Counted from the first letter of the stretch, positions 43,003 to 52,136 are shown. The stretch: DNA of 64,000 bases from Micromonospora ferruginea (GCF_013694245.2 NZ_CP059322.2:3665001-3729000); one strand, 5' to 3'. Translations and numbers: made by a program. Notes: generated by a model from the letters alone, not told the origin.

Positions 43003-46000
43003 TGCTCTCCCCCCATGCGGAGCTGCACGGCCGAGACCCGCTGGCGGATCCCGGTGGTGATGACGGCGGCGAAGGCGAGCGCGGCGAGCAGCAGCCCGAC
43101 GGCGGTCGCCCCGACCGGTGACCAGGGCACGACGAAGACCGCCTCGGGCACCGGCCGGCCGGCGGCCGGGGTGAGGATCACCAGGGGCACCATGGTCGCC
43201 GCGACCACGGCGCCGACGAGCAGCCCGACGCCGACCCCGATCGCGGCCAGGAACGTCTGCTCGGCGAGGTAGGCGCGGCCCAGCATCCGGGTGGTCGCGC
43301 CGAGCGTGTGGAACACGGCGAACTCGGTCAGCCGGCGCCGGGTGGTGGCCCACACGTCGACGGCCAGCCCCACCAGGGCGAGCAGCACGGACCCGAGCGC
43401 GGCGGCGAGCAGCCCGGTGCGGGCACCCTGCCAGTACGGGTCCCGCGCGGCCTCCTCGGCCACCTGCCGCCGGTCGTGCAGGACGGTGCCGTCCAGCCCG
43501 GCCAGCGCCCGCGCCGCGTCGGCGTGCCCGCCGGGCCCGGTCCGCAGCCACCACTCGGCCGTCGGCCGGACGCCCCCGCGCTGCTGGAGCACCTGGTTGG
43601 TGGCGGCGGGCAGGTCGACGAGCACGCCGTCGCCCTCGGTGCCGGGAACCGCGGCGACCCGACCGACCACCTTCACCTCCAGCGTCACCTCCGCCAGCGG
43701 CAGCTTGAAGGTGTCGCCGGTGCCCACGCTCAGCGCGGCCGCGACACCCGGCGTGATCAGCACCGGCACCGGCGGGGCGTCCCCGCGCGGCACCACGACG
43801 AACCGCGACGGGGGTGTGCTCGCGTACTGCAGCAGCCCCTCCGGCACGTCGAACCTCCGCTCCACGTCCACCCCGGCCGGGGTGACCCGCGCGGCGCCGC
43901 GCGGTCCGCTCGCCGGGTCGATCACCCGCCAGGCGCCGTCGACCGGCAGCGGCAGCGCCGCGCCGCCGGCGTCGGTGAGCCGCAGGCCGTCCAGGATCAG
44001 CCGGTAGGAGGAGCCGACGATGTCCCCGCCGTCGGCCTCGAAACCGACCAGCCGCAGCGGCGCCCCGCCGCCGTCCGGCAGCGTGGCGGAGAAGCGCACC
44101 GGGCGGCCGTCCCCGCCGGCCTCGGTCAGCCGCAGCCGCCAGGCGGCGCCGGCGTCCGTGGTGAACAGCGCGCTCACGGTCACCCTGGGCGGCGTGAGCG
44201 TGGTCTCGACCGGGGTGCGGACGGTGCCGGCGAGCGTCCGCGCCCCGGCCGGCAGGACGCCACCGGCGGGTGCGCTCCGCGCGCCGACCAGCCGGTCCAG
44301 CAGGCCGGCGGTGGACGCCCCACCGTCGGCGTCGGCGAGCCTGATCATCCCGCGCGCGGCGGCGGCGTCGAGGGCGACCGCGGTCGCCGGCCGCGACTCC
44401 CGGCCCAGCCGCAGGTCGTCCCGCCAGGCCGGCAGCACCCGGTCGAGTCCGGGTGCGGCGGCCAGCCCGGCGGCCCGGTCGTCCGGGGCGGTGCCGTCAC
44501 GCTCGGTCAGCCGCAGGTCGGTGCCGACCGTGTGCCACGCCTGGTCGCGCTGCGACCGCTCCCAGGAGGCCACCAGCGACCAGGCCAGCGTGCTGCCGCC
44601 GACGGCGAGCGCGAGCAGCAGCACCGGGCCGGCGTGCGGGCGCCGGCCCGCCTGCCACATGCCGAACATGGTGGCGTTCCACGGTCGCCGGTCGACGAAC
44701 CGTTCGGCGAGCCGGGTGGTCGGCGGCAGCAACCGCAGCGCGATCACCGCGCCGGCCAGCACACCGATGGTGGGCGCGGCGGCGAGCAGCGGGTCGATGC
44801 CGAGGCTGCCGTTCGCGCCGGCCAGCGGCGAAGAATACTGCCGCAACTGGGTCCAGGCGAGCACGGCCAGCGCCACCAGGGCCACGTCGACGCTGGCGCG
44901 TTGCACCGCCGCGCCCCGGGTGGGGCGGGAGCGGGCCGCCATGTCGGCGACGTAGGTGCCGGCCCGGCGCAGGGCCGGCAGCACCATGGCGAGCAGGCAG
45001 CCGACCGCGGCGCCGACCGCGACCAGCCACACCCGGGCGGCACTGCCGTCGGTCAACCCGAGGTCCGCGCCGAGGTGCCGTACCGCCTGCCCGGTCAGCG
45101 GCGGGGCCAGCAGCACGGCCGGCGCCACCACGAGCGTCGCCTCGCGTACGGCCAGCCCGGCGAGCTGGCCGCGCGCGGCGCCCCGGGCGCGCAGCAGCGC
45201 GGTCTGCGCCCGCCGGTCTTCGTTGAGCAGCGCGGCGACCAGCACCAGCGCGTACCCGCCGAGCACCACGATCAGCAGCAGCGGGGTGAGCAGGGCCGAG
45301 CGGCCCACCAGGTCGGCCCGCCCGAGCCGGTCCGCCAGCCGGTCCAGGTGGCTGACCTGCTGCGCGGAGGAGCCCAGGCCGGTGGCCTCGGGCAGCCCGT
45401 CGGTGACGTCGGCCAGCGCGGCGGTGACGGCGGGCAACCCGGCCGGCTCGACGCCGACCAGGTTCGGATCGACCAGCCAGGCCGCCGAGACCGACCCCGG
45501 GAAGGTACGCGCGAAGTCCGCCGGATCCAGCGCGAACGGCCCGTACGAGGTGCTCGCCGCGTCCCCCTGGGTGTCGCCGACGCCCGGGGCGAGCCGCCAG
45601 TACGCGTCGGAGCCGTCCCGCGGCCGCCACGTGCCGGCGATCGTCACCACGCCGCCGCGCTCCGCGGCCCGGTCGAACAGCGGCACCCGCTCCCCGACCT
45701 CCAGCCCGAGCCGCGCCGCGACCTTCTCCGGCACCGTCACCTGCAACGGGTCGGCGCCGGCCGTGGGCCACGTCCCGGCGGTCAGCTCGGCGTGTGCCGG
45801 CAGGTCGTCGAGCGTGGCCAGGTTGGCGAACATCGGATCGTCGTCGGTGCGGGCGGCGCCCACGTCACCGGTGAGCTCCCGGCCGGTGCCGTAGCGGGCG
45901 GCGGTCACCGCGACCGACGCGCCGCCCAGGCCGCCCGCGAACTGCGCCCGGACCGCCCGATCCCGCTCGGCGAACGCCTGCGCGTCGGCGCCACCGGAGC

Positions 46001-46184
46001 CGCTGACCAGCAGGCTGCGCTCCTCCGCCGGGGCCGCGTCGAGCACCGCGCGGGCACCCGCCTCGACCGCCCGCCGGTTGTAGTCGGAGAGCCCGGTGAC
46101 CAGCCCGACCGCCACGAGCGCCGCGACCGCGGCGGCGAGCAGCAGCCCACGGGCCTCGACCGCCCGCCTCCACACCAGCTTCAT
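42999..46184 (-). CDS. FtsX/MacB-like ABC permease, first gene of exporter operon
   Basis: 1,061 residues from ATG 46184 with AGGAGAGG upstream. Helix at residues 10-30, extracytoplasmic domain to about 330, helices around LLTPLLLIVVLGGYALVLVA, a second large domain and a last FtsX bundle (GLLAAALGSVLLALVGLAVD, FLAAIGVGVGLLVGAVVAAT, VGLLLAALAFAAVITTG). The QTALLRARGAARGQLAGLAV segment matches the coupling helix. Start choice avoids the repeat-derived open frame upstream. Pairs with the 910-residue permease. Confidence 0.86.
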   Translation of the reverse strand: MKLVWRRAVEARGLLLAAAVAALVAVGLVTGLSDYNRRAVEAGARAVLDAAPAEERSLLVSGSGGADAQAFAERDRAVRAQFAGGLGGASVAVTAARYGTGRELTGDVGAARTDDDPMFANLATLDDLPAHAELTAGTWPTAGADPLQVTVPEKVAARLGLEVGERVPLFDRAAERGGVVTIAGTWRPRDGSDAYWRLAPGVGDTQGDAASTSYGPFALDPADFARTFPGSVSAAWLVDPNLVGVEPAGLPAVTAALADVTDGLPEATGLGSSAQQVSHLDRLADRLGRADLVGRSALLTPLLLIVVLGGYALVLVAALLNEDRRAQTALLRARGAARGQLAGLAVREATLVVAPAVLLAPPLTGQAVRHLGADLGLTDGSAARVWLVAVGAAVGCLLAMVLPALRRAGTYVADMAARSRPTRGAAVQRASVDVALVALAVLAWTQLRQYSSPLAGANGSLGIDPLLAAAPTIGVLAGAVIALRLLPPTTRLAERFVDRRPWNATMFGMWQAGRRPHAGPVLLLALAVGGSTLAWSLVASWERSQRDQAWHTVGTDLRLTERDGTAPDDRAAGLAAAPGLDRVLPAWRDDLRLGRESRPATAVALDAAAARGMIRLADADGGASTAGLLDRLVGARSAPAGGVLPAGARTLAGTVRTPVETTLTPPRVTVSALFTTDAGAAWRLRLTEAGGDGRPVRFSATLPDGGGAPLRLVGFEADGGDIVGSSYRLILDGLRLTDAGGAALPLPVDGAWRVIDPASGPRGAARVTPAGVDVERRFDVPEGLLQYASTPPSRFVVVPRGDAPPVPVLITPGVAAALSVGTGDTFKLPLAEVTLEVKVVGRVAAVPGTEGDGVLVDLPAATNQVLQQRGGVRPTAEWWLRTGPGGHADAARALAGLDGTVLHDRRQVAEEAARDPYWQGARTGLLAAALGSVLLALVGLAVDVWATTRRRLTEFAVFHTLGATTRMLGRAYLAEQTFLAAIGVGVGLLVGAVVAATMVPLVILTPAAGRPVPEAVFVVPWSPVGATAVGLLLAALAFAAVITTGIRQRVSAVQLRMGGEQ

Positions 46185-46269
46185 CCGACGTCCTCTCCTG
46201 GCCCGGGTGAGCCGATGACCAGGAAGACCCACGAGCCCCAGCAAAAGGTTCGCGCCCGTTACAAGATCG

Positions 46270-46480
46270 TTACTCGCCCCTCCCGCTCCCGTCCCCATCT
46301 CACCCCTCGCCCTCACCTCACCCACCTCGCCCTCACCTCGCCCACCTCGCCCGCACACCCTTCGCCTCGCCCGCACGCCCTTCACCCCCGCCCGCACGCC
46401 CTTCACCACGCCCACACGCCCCTCGCCACGCCCACACGCCCCTCGCCACGCCCACACGCCCCTCGCCACGCCCACACGTC
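46270..46480. repeat. pyrimidine-rich low-complexity repeat upstream of the ABC exporter
   Basis: About 210 bp nearly free of G-runs on this strand, made of CTCGCC and CACACGCCC motifs. From about 46400 it includes roughly four near-exact 20-bp units of the form CCACGCCCACACGCCCCTCG. It produces long artefactual open frames. Possible effects on DNA structure or on the exporter promoter are speculative. Confidence 0.8.
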
Positions 46481-46548
46481 GATCTTGGAGTTGTGGCGCC
46501 TCTGATGTCGTGAATGCGCGCTTTGAGAGGTGCCACAACTCCAAGATC
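46481..46548. repeat. dispersed palindromic element, family A copy 3
   Basis: Arms GATCTTGGAGTTGTGGCGCC and GGTGCCACAACTCCAAGATC around 28 bp. It lies between divergent genes, embedded in low-complexity DNA. Confidence 0.85.
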
Positions 46549-46552
46549 GACG

Positions 46553-46990
46553 GGTGGGACGGGCGGAGGCAGGGCGAGGCGGGCGCGGGAACGCGGGAAC
46601 GGGTCAGGCGCGGGAGCGGGACGCACGCGGGAGCCGGGACGCGCGCGGGAGCCGGGACAGGCGCGTCGGCACGCGGGCGAGGCGAGCACGCGGGCGAGGC
46701 AAGCACGTGAGCGAGGCGAGGCAGGCACATGAGCGAGGCGAGGCAGGCACATGAGCGAGGCGTGCCTGCCCCGCTCACGTGAGCGGGGCAGGCACGTGAG
46801 CGGGGCAGGCACATGAGCGGGGCAGGCGAGGGCGTCGGCGGGGCAGGCAGAGGCGGGCGGCGCGGGATGGGGCGAGTGCGCGAGGCGGAGGCAAGGCAGC
46901 GCGGTGGGCCGGGCGGAGGTGGGCAAGGCGGGCACGGAGACGGGGGTTGTCCACAGGGGCGGACGGGAGGTGGGTGGGGCGGGAAGGGTG
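46553..46990. repeat. purine-rich repeat array with a 36-bp perfect palindrome
   Basis: G/A-rich DNA with units such as GAGCGAGGCGAGGCAGGCAC and GAGCGGGGCAGGCACGT, about six copies between 46695 and 46830. At 46761-46796 two units meet head to head as a perfect 36-bp palindrome centred on CTCACGTGAG. No gene is evident. The strand bias is opposite to that of 46270-46480, so the two arrays mirror each other around the family A palindrome. Confidence 0.75.
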
Positions 46991-46996
46991 GCGGGG

Positions 46997-47839
46997 GTGT
47001 GGCGGTATGACGAGTTGCGGGCGGGTGGGATCACGCGCGGGGCGGTCCGGCACCGGGTGGAGGCGGGACGGCTGGGACGGCTGTCCCGGGGCGTCTACGG
47101 GATGGCGGACGACGAGACGAGCCGGTTGCGGGCGCTGTTCCGTCGGCTGCCGCCCGGCACGGTGGCGGGGTTCCACACCGGCGCTCGGCTGCACCGGTTC
47201 GGGGCCGCTGCCGACGGCCGGGTGCACGTGATCGTGCCGGCCGGCGGCCGGGTGCCGAGCATCCGGGGCGTGGCCGTGCACAGCTCGGTGCTGCCGGTGG
47301 CCGGCGTGGTGGAGGTCGCCGGGGTGCCGTGCGCCCCGGCCGCGCGCTGCGCCGTCGACCTGGCCCGGGTGGTACGCCGGTCCGACGCGCTGCCGGTGCT
47401 TGACCTCTGCCTCCGGGTGGGCGCCTGCCGGCGCGAGGATCTGCTGGCCGAGTTGGCGTGGCATGCCGGCCTGCGGGGCGTACGGCAGGCGGCTCACCTG
47501 ATCGGGTTGGCCGACCCGCGCGCGGAGTGCCGGCAGGAGAGCCAGCTCCGCCTGCTGCTGGTCGACGCCGGGCTACCTCCGCCGGAGCCGCAGCTCTGGG
47601 TGTTCGACGGCGACGGTGTGCCGATCTACCGGCTCGACCTGGGCTACCGCCGGCAGCGGATCGGCGTCGAGTACGACGGTCGTTCTCACCTCGACCCGGC
47701 CCGCCTGCACCACGACCGCGCGCGCCTGAACTGGTTGGCCGAGCAGGGCTGGCGCATGCGCGTCTACACCGCCACCGACCTCTACCACCGCCCGAACCAC
47801 ATCCAGACCCAGATCCGCACCCTCCTCACCACAGCCTGA
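46997..47839 (+). CDS. AbiEi-like N-terminal / DUF559 endonuclease-like protein
   Basis: 280 residues from GTG 46997. The N-terminus (LRAGGITRGAVRHRVEAGRL then SRGVYGM) is the winged-helix module seen in AbiEi antitoxins and relatives. The C-terminus has the DUF559/Vsr-like nuclease pattern: YRLDLGYRRQRIGVEYDGRS, then RARLNWLAEQGWRMRVY, with acidic residues in a conserved E-x-D context. These proteins are frequent in actinobacteria, usually solitary as here; whether they cut DNA is not established. Confidence 0.75.
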   Translation: MWRYDELRAGGITRGAVRHRVEAGRLGRLSRGVYGMADDETSRLRALFRRLPPGTVAGFHTGARLHRFGAAADGRVHVIVPAGGRVPSIRGVAVHSSVLPVAGVVEVAGVPCAPAARCAVDLARVVRRSDALPVLDLCLRVGACRREDLLAELAWHAGLRGVRQAAHLIGLADPRAECRQESQLRLLLVDAGLPPPEPQLWVFDGDGVPIYRLDLGYRRQRIGVEYDGRSHLDPARLHHDRARLNWLAEQGWRMRVYTATDLYHRPNHIQTQIRTLLTTA

Positions 47840-47875
47840 ACCCCGGGTCCCGCCCCGCGCCGCCCCTCCTCCGTC

Positions 47876-47943
47876 GATCATGGAGTTGTGGCACCAAACA
47901 AAGGGCGCAAACTCGACATTCGAGGAGCCACAACTCCAAGATC
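47876..47943. repeat. dispersed palindromic element, family A copy 4
   Basis: Arms GATCATGGAGTTGTGGCACC and GAGCCACAACTCCAAGATC around a 29-bp centre, between convergent genes. Confidence 0.8.
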
Positions 47944-48001
47944 GACGCGCCGGAGCGGGACGGGACGAGGGCGAGGGCGGGGTGGGGCGGGGTGGGGTGG
48001 G

Positions 48002-48460
48002 TCAGTGGTTGTTGTTGAGCCAGATGCAGGAGTTGTCGCTGCCGGTCCAGCGCCAGCACAGGTGGTCGCGGGTCTGCGGACCGTACTCGCCGTCGGCGGA
48101 GATGCCGATGTCGGACTGGACGCTGCGCAACGCGCTCTGGGTGTAGCCGCCGAAGTCGTTGTCGACGCCGCTGGGGCCGAGGTACTTGCCGTAGATGCCC
48201 TGCAACGTCCGCTGCAGCTCACCGACGCCGGAGCTGTGGTCGCCGCGGATCAGCAGACAGTTGAAGTTGATCGTGCTGCTGACGTACGCCGGGATCCAGG
48301 CCGTGGCGCCGCGGGCGCCGGACCAGGTGGAGGTGTAGACGCCGGCGCCGTTGCAGTGCGGCAGGGCGGCCTGGGCGGGTGCGGAGACGGCGACCACGCC
48401 GCCCGCGGTCGTGGCGGTGAGCGCGGCGGCGAGGCCGAGGCGGACGAGACGTCGAAGCAT
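48002..48460 (-). CDS. secreted peptidoglycan-binding domain protein
   Basis: 152 residues. Sec signal MLRRLVRLGLAAALTATTAG with cleavage near APAQA. The mature part carries an N-terminal WIPAYVSSTINFNCLLIRGD segment with cysteines and a PG_binding_1 helix set (VGELQRTLQGIYG, TQSALRSVQSDIGISADGEY, GPQTRDHLC). No catalytic domain. It may anchor to the cell wall. The gene's upstream side is bordered by the IS110 element. Confidence 0.78.
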   Translation of the reverse strand: MLRRLVRLGLAAALTATTAGGVVAVSAPAQAALPHCNGAGVYTSTWSGARGATAWIPAYVSSTINFNCLLIRGDHSSGVGELQRTLQGIYGKYLGPSGVDNDFGGYTQSALRSVQSDIGISADGEYGPQTRDHLCWRWTGSDNSCIWLNNNH

Positions 48461-48594
48461 GGGAGAACCCCCTGGTCGAGGTGCGGGTCGCGCGTGCGGC
48501 GCTGCGGCGCGCGGCTGGTTCCACAATGGTTTCGTCCGCCGCCGGGCCGGGACAGGAGCCGGACCGGAGATTGACCGGCACTTCTCCGCCGGAT

Positions 48595-49774
48595 GCTCCT
48601 ATGGAAGTCAAGCTGTGTTGAGTGCGGCGAAGTCGGCCATTAGTGCGGCGTGGACTTCGCGGACGATGTAGCGCTTGAGGCAGCGCATGATTTCGATCTT
48701 GGCGAGACCTTGTTTGGTGCGTCGTTGCACGTAGTCACGGGTGCGCGGGTCGTAACGCATGCGGGTTAACGCGATCGTGTAGAGAGCGTTGTTGGCTGCT
48801 CGGTCGCCGCCGCGGTTGAGGCGGTGGCGGTCGGTGCGTCCCGAGCTGGCGGGAATCGGCGCGGCGCCGCACAGGTGAGCGAGGGCGGCTTCGGAGCGCA
48901 GCCGGTCGGGGTTGTCGCCGGCGGTGGCTAGGAGTTGCCCTGCGACCTCAGGTCCGACGCCGTAGAGCGCGCTCAGGCGTGGGGCAGTCTTTGCCACTGC
49001 CGGGCGCAGCCGCCGGTCGGCCAGGGCAATCTCGGTGTAGAGGGCCTGCACTCGGGTGGCGACCGCGCGTAGCGCGGCTCTGGTCGCGTGGACAGGGTCG
49101 GTCAGGGCGGTGTCGTCGATCGTCAGGCTCGCGCAGGTGGTGATCAGCGCGGGTCTGGGCAGCCCTGCCAGGCTGCTGCGCACGGCATCGGGCGCTGACG
49201 TGATCAGGCCGTGGAGCTGGTTGAGGGCAGCGGTGCGGGCCTTGACCGCGCCCCGGCGGGCCACGCGCAGCGCTCGGATGGCCTCGACCGGTCCAGTGCG
49301 GGTCTTGGGTGTGCCGGCGGCCTGCCCGGACAGGGCCGCGCGGGCGGCGGCGACCGCGTCGATCGGGTCGGACTTACCTTTGCTGCGGCGGGTCTTGCGA
49401 TCGGGCCGGTCGACCTCGACCAGGCAAACACCTTCGCCGGCCAGATATCGGGCCAGTCCTGCGCCGTAGGTGCCGGTGCCTTCCACTCCCACCTTGATCA
49501 GCCGGCCGAACGACCGCAGCCAGGCCAGCAGCACCCGATAGCCGGCCGGCGTCGCGGTGAACTGCTGATCTCCCAGTACGCGGCCGGCCTGATCGACGAC
49601 AGCGGCGTGATGAGTCTTGCCGTGGGTGTCTATCCCACCCGTGACCGGGCGCTTCTTGGCTGCCATGCTGAACTCGTCGTCCCTCTCGCTCGCACCGAAC
49701 AGGGTCGGCACGCACCCGCCGGGCAGGCGGACAAGACAGTGACGGGGCCTCTCGCACAGGCTCCTATGAAGTCA
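48595..49774 (-). mobile_element. IS110-family insertion sequence
   Basis: One transposase gene flanked by near-identical direct repeats, GCTCCTATGGAAGTCA (48595-48610, overlapping the transposase stop) and GCTCCTATGAAGTCA (49760-49774). IS110 elements lack terminal inverted repeats, and similar short sequences at both ends are expected from their site-specific mechanism. Exact boundaries are uncertain by some bases, and the 5' non-coding end might extend further. Confidence 0.7.
48608..49666 (-). CDS. IS110-family DEDD transposase
   Basis: 352 residues from ATG 49666. RuvC-like acidic residues are D13 (GGIDTHGKTH), E62 (VGVEGTGTYG), D100 and D103 (GKSDPIDA). The C-terminal Transposase_20 domain has LSALYGVGPEVAGQLLATAG and PIPASSGRTDRHRLNRGGD with a serine in the expected region. 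Intact and full length. Base composition and codon use are less GC-biased than neighbours, consistent with recent arrival. Confidence 0.92.
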   Translation of the reverse strand: MAAKKRPVTGGIDTHGKTHHAAVVDQAGRVLGDQQFTATPAGYRVLLAWLRSFGRLIKVGVEGTGTYGAGLARYLAGEGVCLVEVDRPDRKTRRSKGKSDPIDAVAAARAALSGQAAGTPKTRTGPVEAIRALRVARRGAVKARTAALNQLHGLITSAPDAVRSSLAGLPRPALITTCASLTIDDTALTDPVHATRAALRAVATRVQALYTEIALADRRLRPAVAKTAPRLSALYGVGPEVAGQLLATAGDNPDRLRSEAALAHLCGAAPIPASSGRTDRHRLNRGGDRAANNALYTIALTRMRYDPRTRDYVQRRTKQGLAKIEIMRCLKRYIVREVHAALMADFAALNTA

Positions 49775-49798
49775 CGAACGCCCAGCCAGTGACGTGCA

Positions 49799-49887
49799 GG
49801 AGCGGTCACCCGGACAGTCGACAGATCCAGCGAAGGACAGCAACCGTCGGTCAGCGCAAGGGTCAGACAGCCGGGTGACCGCTCCTA
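49799..49887. repeat. 16-bp inverted repeat with 57-bp loop beside the IS110 element
   Basis: AGGAGCGGTCACCCGG and CCGGGTGACCGCTCCT are perfectly complementary. The unit lies between the IS end and the stop codon of the XRE-NB-ARC regulator, so it could be that gene's terminator, a small non-autonomous element or part of the IS 5' region. Confidence 0.55.
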
Positions 49888-49898
49888 CATCCTCACTG

Positions 49899-52136
49899 TC
49901 AGCGCAGCGCGGCGAGTTTCGCGTCGACGGTGTCGGTGCCGGCTTCCGCCAGCGACGCGAGGATGTCCCGCGCCTGCTGCCACACCTGGCGGGCCGACCC
50001 GGCGTCGCCGGCGGCGAGGTGCGCGTCGCCGAGACTGACCAACGCGTCCGCCTCCAACTGCCGGTGGCCGATCTCGCGGCGCAGGCGGACGGCGTGCCGA
50101 TAGCAGCCGACCGCGTCGGGGAACGCGTCGAGCTGGAGGTGGGCGTGGCCGAGACTGGCCCAGGTGATGGCCTGGCCGAGCACGTTTCCGGCGGACGTGA
50201 ACAGGGCCAGGGCCTGCTCGCAGCTCTCGATCGCGGCCCGGTGATCGCCGAGCTGCGCGTGGGACCAGCCGACCGCGTTGAGCGCGAACGCCTGGCCGGT
50301 GACGTGCCCGGCCCGGCGGTGCAGGCGCAGCGCCTCCCGGGCGTGGGCGAGCGCCTGCTCGGGCTGGCCGGTCCGGTCGTGGATCCACCCGAGGTTGAGT
50401 TCGACCCGGGCCTGCCCGGCGAGGTCGCCCAGCCGCCGGTACCTCTCGTACGCCGACTCCAGGTGGTGCCGCGCGTCGGCGAGCCGGTCCCGCGAGATGC
50501 CGGCGAAGCCGAGCACCCCGTGGGCGTACGCCTCCAGCCGGTCGTCGCCCAGCCGCTCGGCGGCCGACAACGCCGCCCGCAGGCTGCCGGTCCAGTCCTC
50601 CCAGTAGCCGCGCTGGTTGAGGTAGGTGGTGATCGCCCAGGCGAGGTGACAGGTGTGCCGGTCGAAGCCGTGGCCGCCCGCCAGCCGCAGCGCCGAGAGC
50701 AGCACCGGGCGCTCCTCGGTGAACCACCACAGGGCCTGGTCCCGATCGGCCAGGGGCACCGGCGTGACCCCGGGTCCGGGCGGGTCGACCGGGAGCCGGT
50801 CCCGCTGCGGGTAGACCAGCTCGTCGGCGGCGTACGCCACGGTCAGGTAGTGGTCGAGCAGCCGGGCCCGGGCCGCGTGCCGGTCGGCCTCGCCGTCCTC
50901 GGCCGCCGTCAGCTCCGCGGCGTACGCGCGGAGCAGGTCGTGGCAGGTGAACCGGCCGGGGCGGTGTTCGGTGAGCAGGTGCGCGCGGGTCAGCGCGGCC
51001 AGGTCGCGGCGGGTCTGGGCGGGCGCGGTCCCGGCGAGGCTGGCCGCCGCCGGCAGCGTGAAGTCCGGGCCCGGATGGACGCTGAGCAGCCGGAACAGCC
51101 GGGCGGTGCCCGCGTCGAGGGTCCGGTACGACCAGGACATCACCCGCCGCAGGTCGGTGACGGGCTCGCCGCCGTCGAAGGCGTCCAGCCGTCCGGCGAC
51201 CGGGTGGAGTTCCGCCGCCAGTTCGGCCAGCCGGAAGCCGGGGTGTACGGCGGCGCGGGCGGCCACCACGGACAGCGCCAGGGGCAACCCGGCGGAGGCG
51301 AGGACGATGGCGTCGACCGCGTCGGGCTCGGCGGTGACCCGCTGCGCGCCGAGGCGCCGGCTGAGCAGTTCGCGGGCCTCGGCGCCCGACATGACGTCCA
51401 GGGTGACCGGCTGGGCGCCGTTCACGCTGACCAGGCCCAGGAACTGGGCCCGGCTGGTGACCAGGACGAAGCAGCCCGGCGCGCCCGGCAGCAGCGGGCG
51501 TACCTGGTCGGCGTCGCCGGCGTTGTCCAGGACGACGAGCACCCGCCGGCCGCTGAGCAGGCTGCGGTAGCGGGCGACCTGCTCGGCCAGGCCGGCGGGC
51601 GGGCGCTCACCCGCTCCGGCGAGCGCGTTGACGAACCCGGCGAGCGCCGTACCGGGGCTCACCGGCGTGCCGGCGGGGTCGAAGCCGCGCAGGTCGACGT
51701 GGAGCTGGCCGTCGGGGAAGTGCGCGGCGACGCGGTGCGCCCAGTGCACCGCGAGCGCGGTCTTGCCGACCCCGGCGGTGCCGGAGACGACCGCGAGTCC
51801 CATCGCGGTCGGCTGGTCCGCCGCCCGAGTCAGGATCTCGTCGAGGCGGGCCAGCGCGCCGGCCCGGCCGACGAACCCGAAGCCGTCCGCGGGCAGTTGC
51901 GCCGGCACGGCGCCGCCGTCGGCCGACGCCGACGACCCGGCGAGGAACCGTTCCCGTTCCGGCCCGTGCAGCGCCAGGGCGTCGGCCAGCAGCATCATCG
52001 TCGCCGGTCGGGGGCGCGCGATCCGACCCGCCTCCAGGTCCCGGACGTGCCGGACCGACAGCCCCGCCTTCTCGGCCAGCGCCTCCTGCGTCAGCGCGCA
52101 GCGCCGGCGCAGCTCCCGTACGGCCTCTCCGAACAC
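49899..52136 (-). CDS. XRE-NB-ARC-TPR regulator (STAND ATPase)
   Basis: 745 residues from GTG 52136. HTH at 1-60 (RCALTQEALAEKAGLSVRHV). NB-ARC NTPase at about 85-350: Walker A GTAGVGKTALAVHWAH, Walker B RVLVVLDNAGD, GLPLAL motif. C-terminal tetratricopeptide repeats (LAGQARVELNLGWIHDRTGQ, AINAVGWSHAQLGDHRAAIE-type units). Such proteins switch transcription when a ligand opens the STAND module; many control secondary metabolism, but no cluster is nearby. There is no BTAD domain, so it is not a SARP. Confidence 0.87.
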   Translation of the reverse strand: MFGEAVRELRRRCALTQEALAEKAGLSVRHVRDLEAGRIARPRPATMMLLADALALHGPERERFLAGSSASADGGAVPAQLPADGFGFVGRAGALARLDEILTRAADQPTAMGLAVVSGTAGVGKTALAVHWAHRVAAHFPDGQLHVDLRGFDPAGTPVSPGTALAGFVNALAGAGERPPAGLAEQVARYRSLLSGRRVLVVLDNAGDADQVRPLLPGAPGCFVLVTSRAQFLGLVSVNGAQPVTLDVMSGAEARELLSRRLGAQRVTAEPDAVDAIVLASAGLPLALSVVAARAAVHPGFRLAELAAELHPVAGRLDAFDGGEPVTDLRRVMSWSYRTLDAGTARLFRLLSVHPGPDFTLPAAASLAGTAPAQTRRDLAALTRAHLLTEHRPGRFTCHDLLRAYAAELTAAEDGEADRHAARARLLDHYLTVAYAADELVYPQRDRLPVDPPGPGVTPVPLADRDQALWWFTEERPVLLSALRLAGGHGFDRHTCHLAWAITTYLNQRGYWEDWTGSLRAALSAAERLGDDRLEAYAHGVLGFAGISRDRLADARHHLESAYERYRRLGDLAGQARVELNLGWIHDRTGQPEQALAHAREALRLHRRAGHVTGQAFALNAVGWSHAQLGDHRAAIESCEQALALFTSAGNVLGQAITWASLGHAHLQLDAFPDAVGCYRHAVRLRREIGHRQLEADALVSLGDAHLAAGDAGSARQVWQQARDILASLAEAGTDTVDAKLAALR

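Noticed and set aside
43308..46505. 1,065-residue open frame on the plus strand
   Set aside because: It is the antisense of the large ABC permease, rich in Arg, Gly, Gln and His with no domain pattern, as expected for shadow frames in GC-rich DNA.
46185..46814. N-terminal extension of the large permease to 1,271 residues
   Set aside because: The added residues are translated repeat DNA (Arg/Ala/Pro tracts); ATG 46184 has a ribosome-binding site and begins directly before the first membrane helix.
46553..46830. CRISPR array
   Set aside because: Units are 17-22 bp, adjoin without unique spacers and change orientation; no cas genes are present.
48002..52136. defence island built from DUF559 protein, IS110 and the STAND regulator
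   Set aside because: The STAND protein has a DNA-binding HTH and TPR repeats typical of a regulator, with no effector domain; the DUF559 protein is solitary. Proximity alone is not enough.
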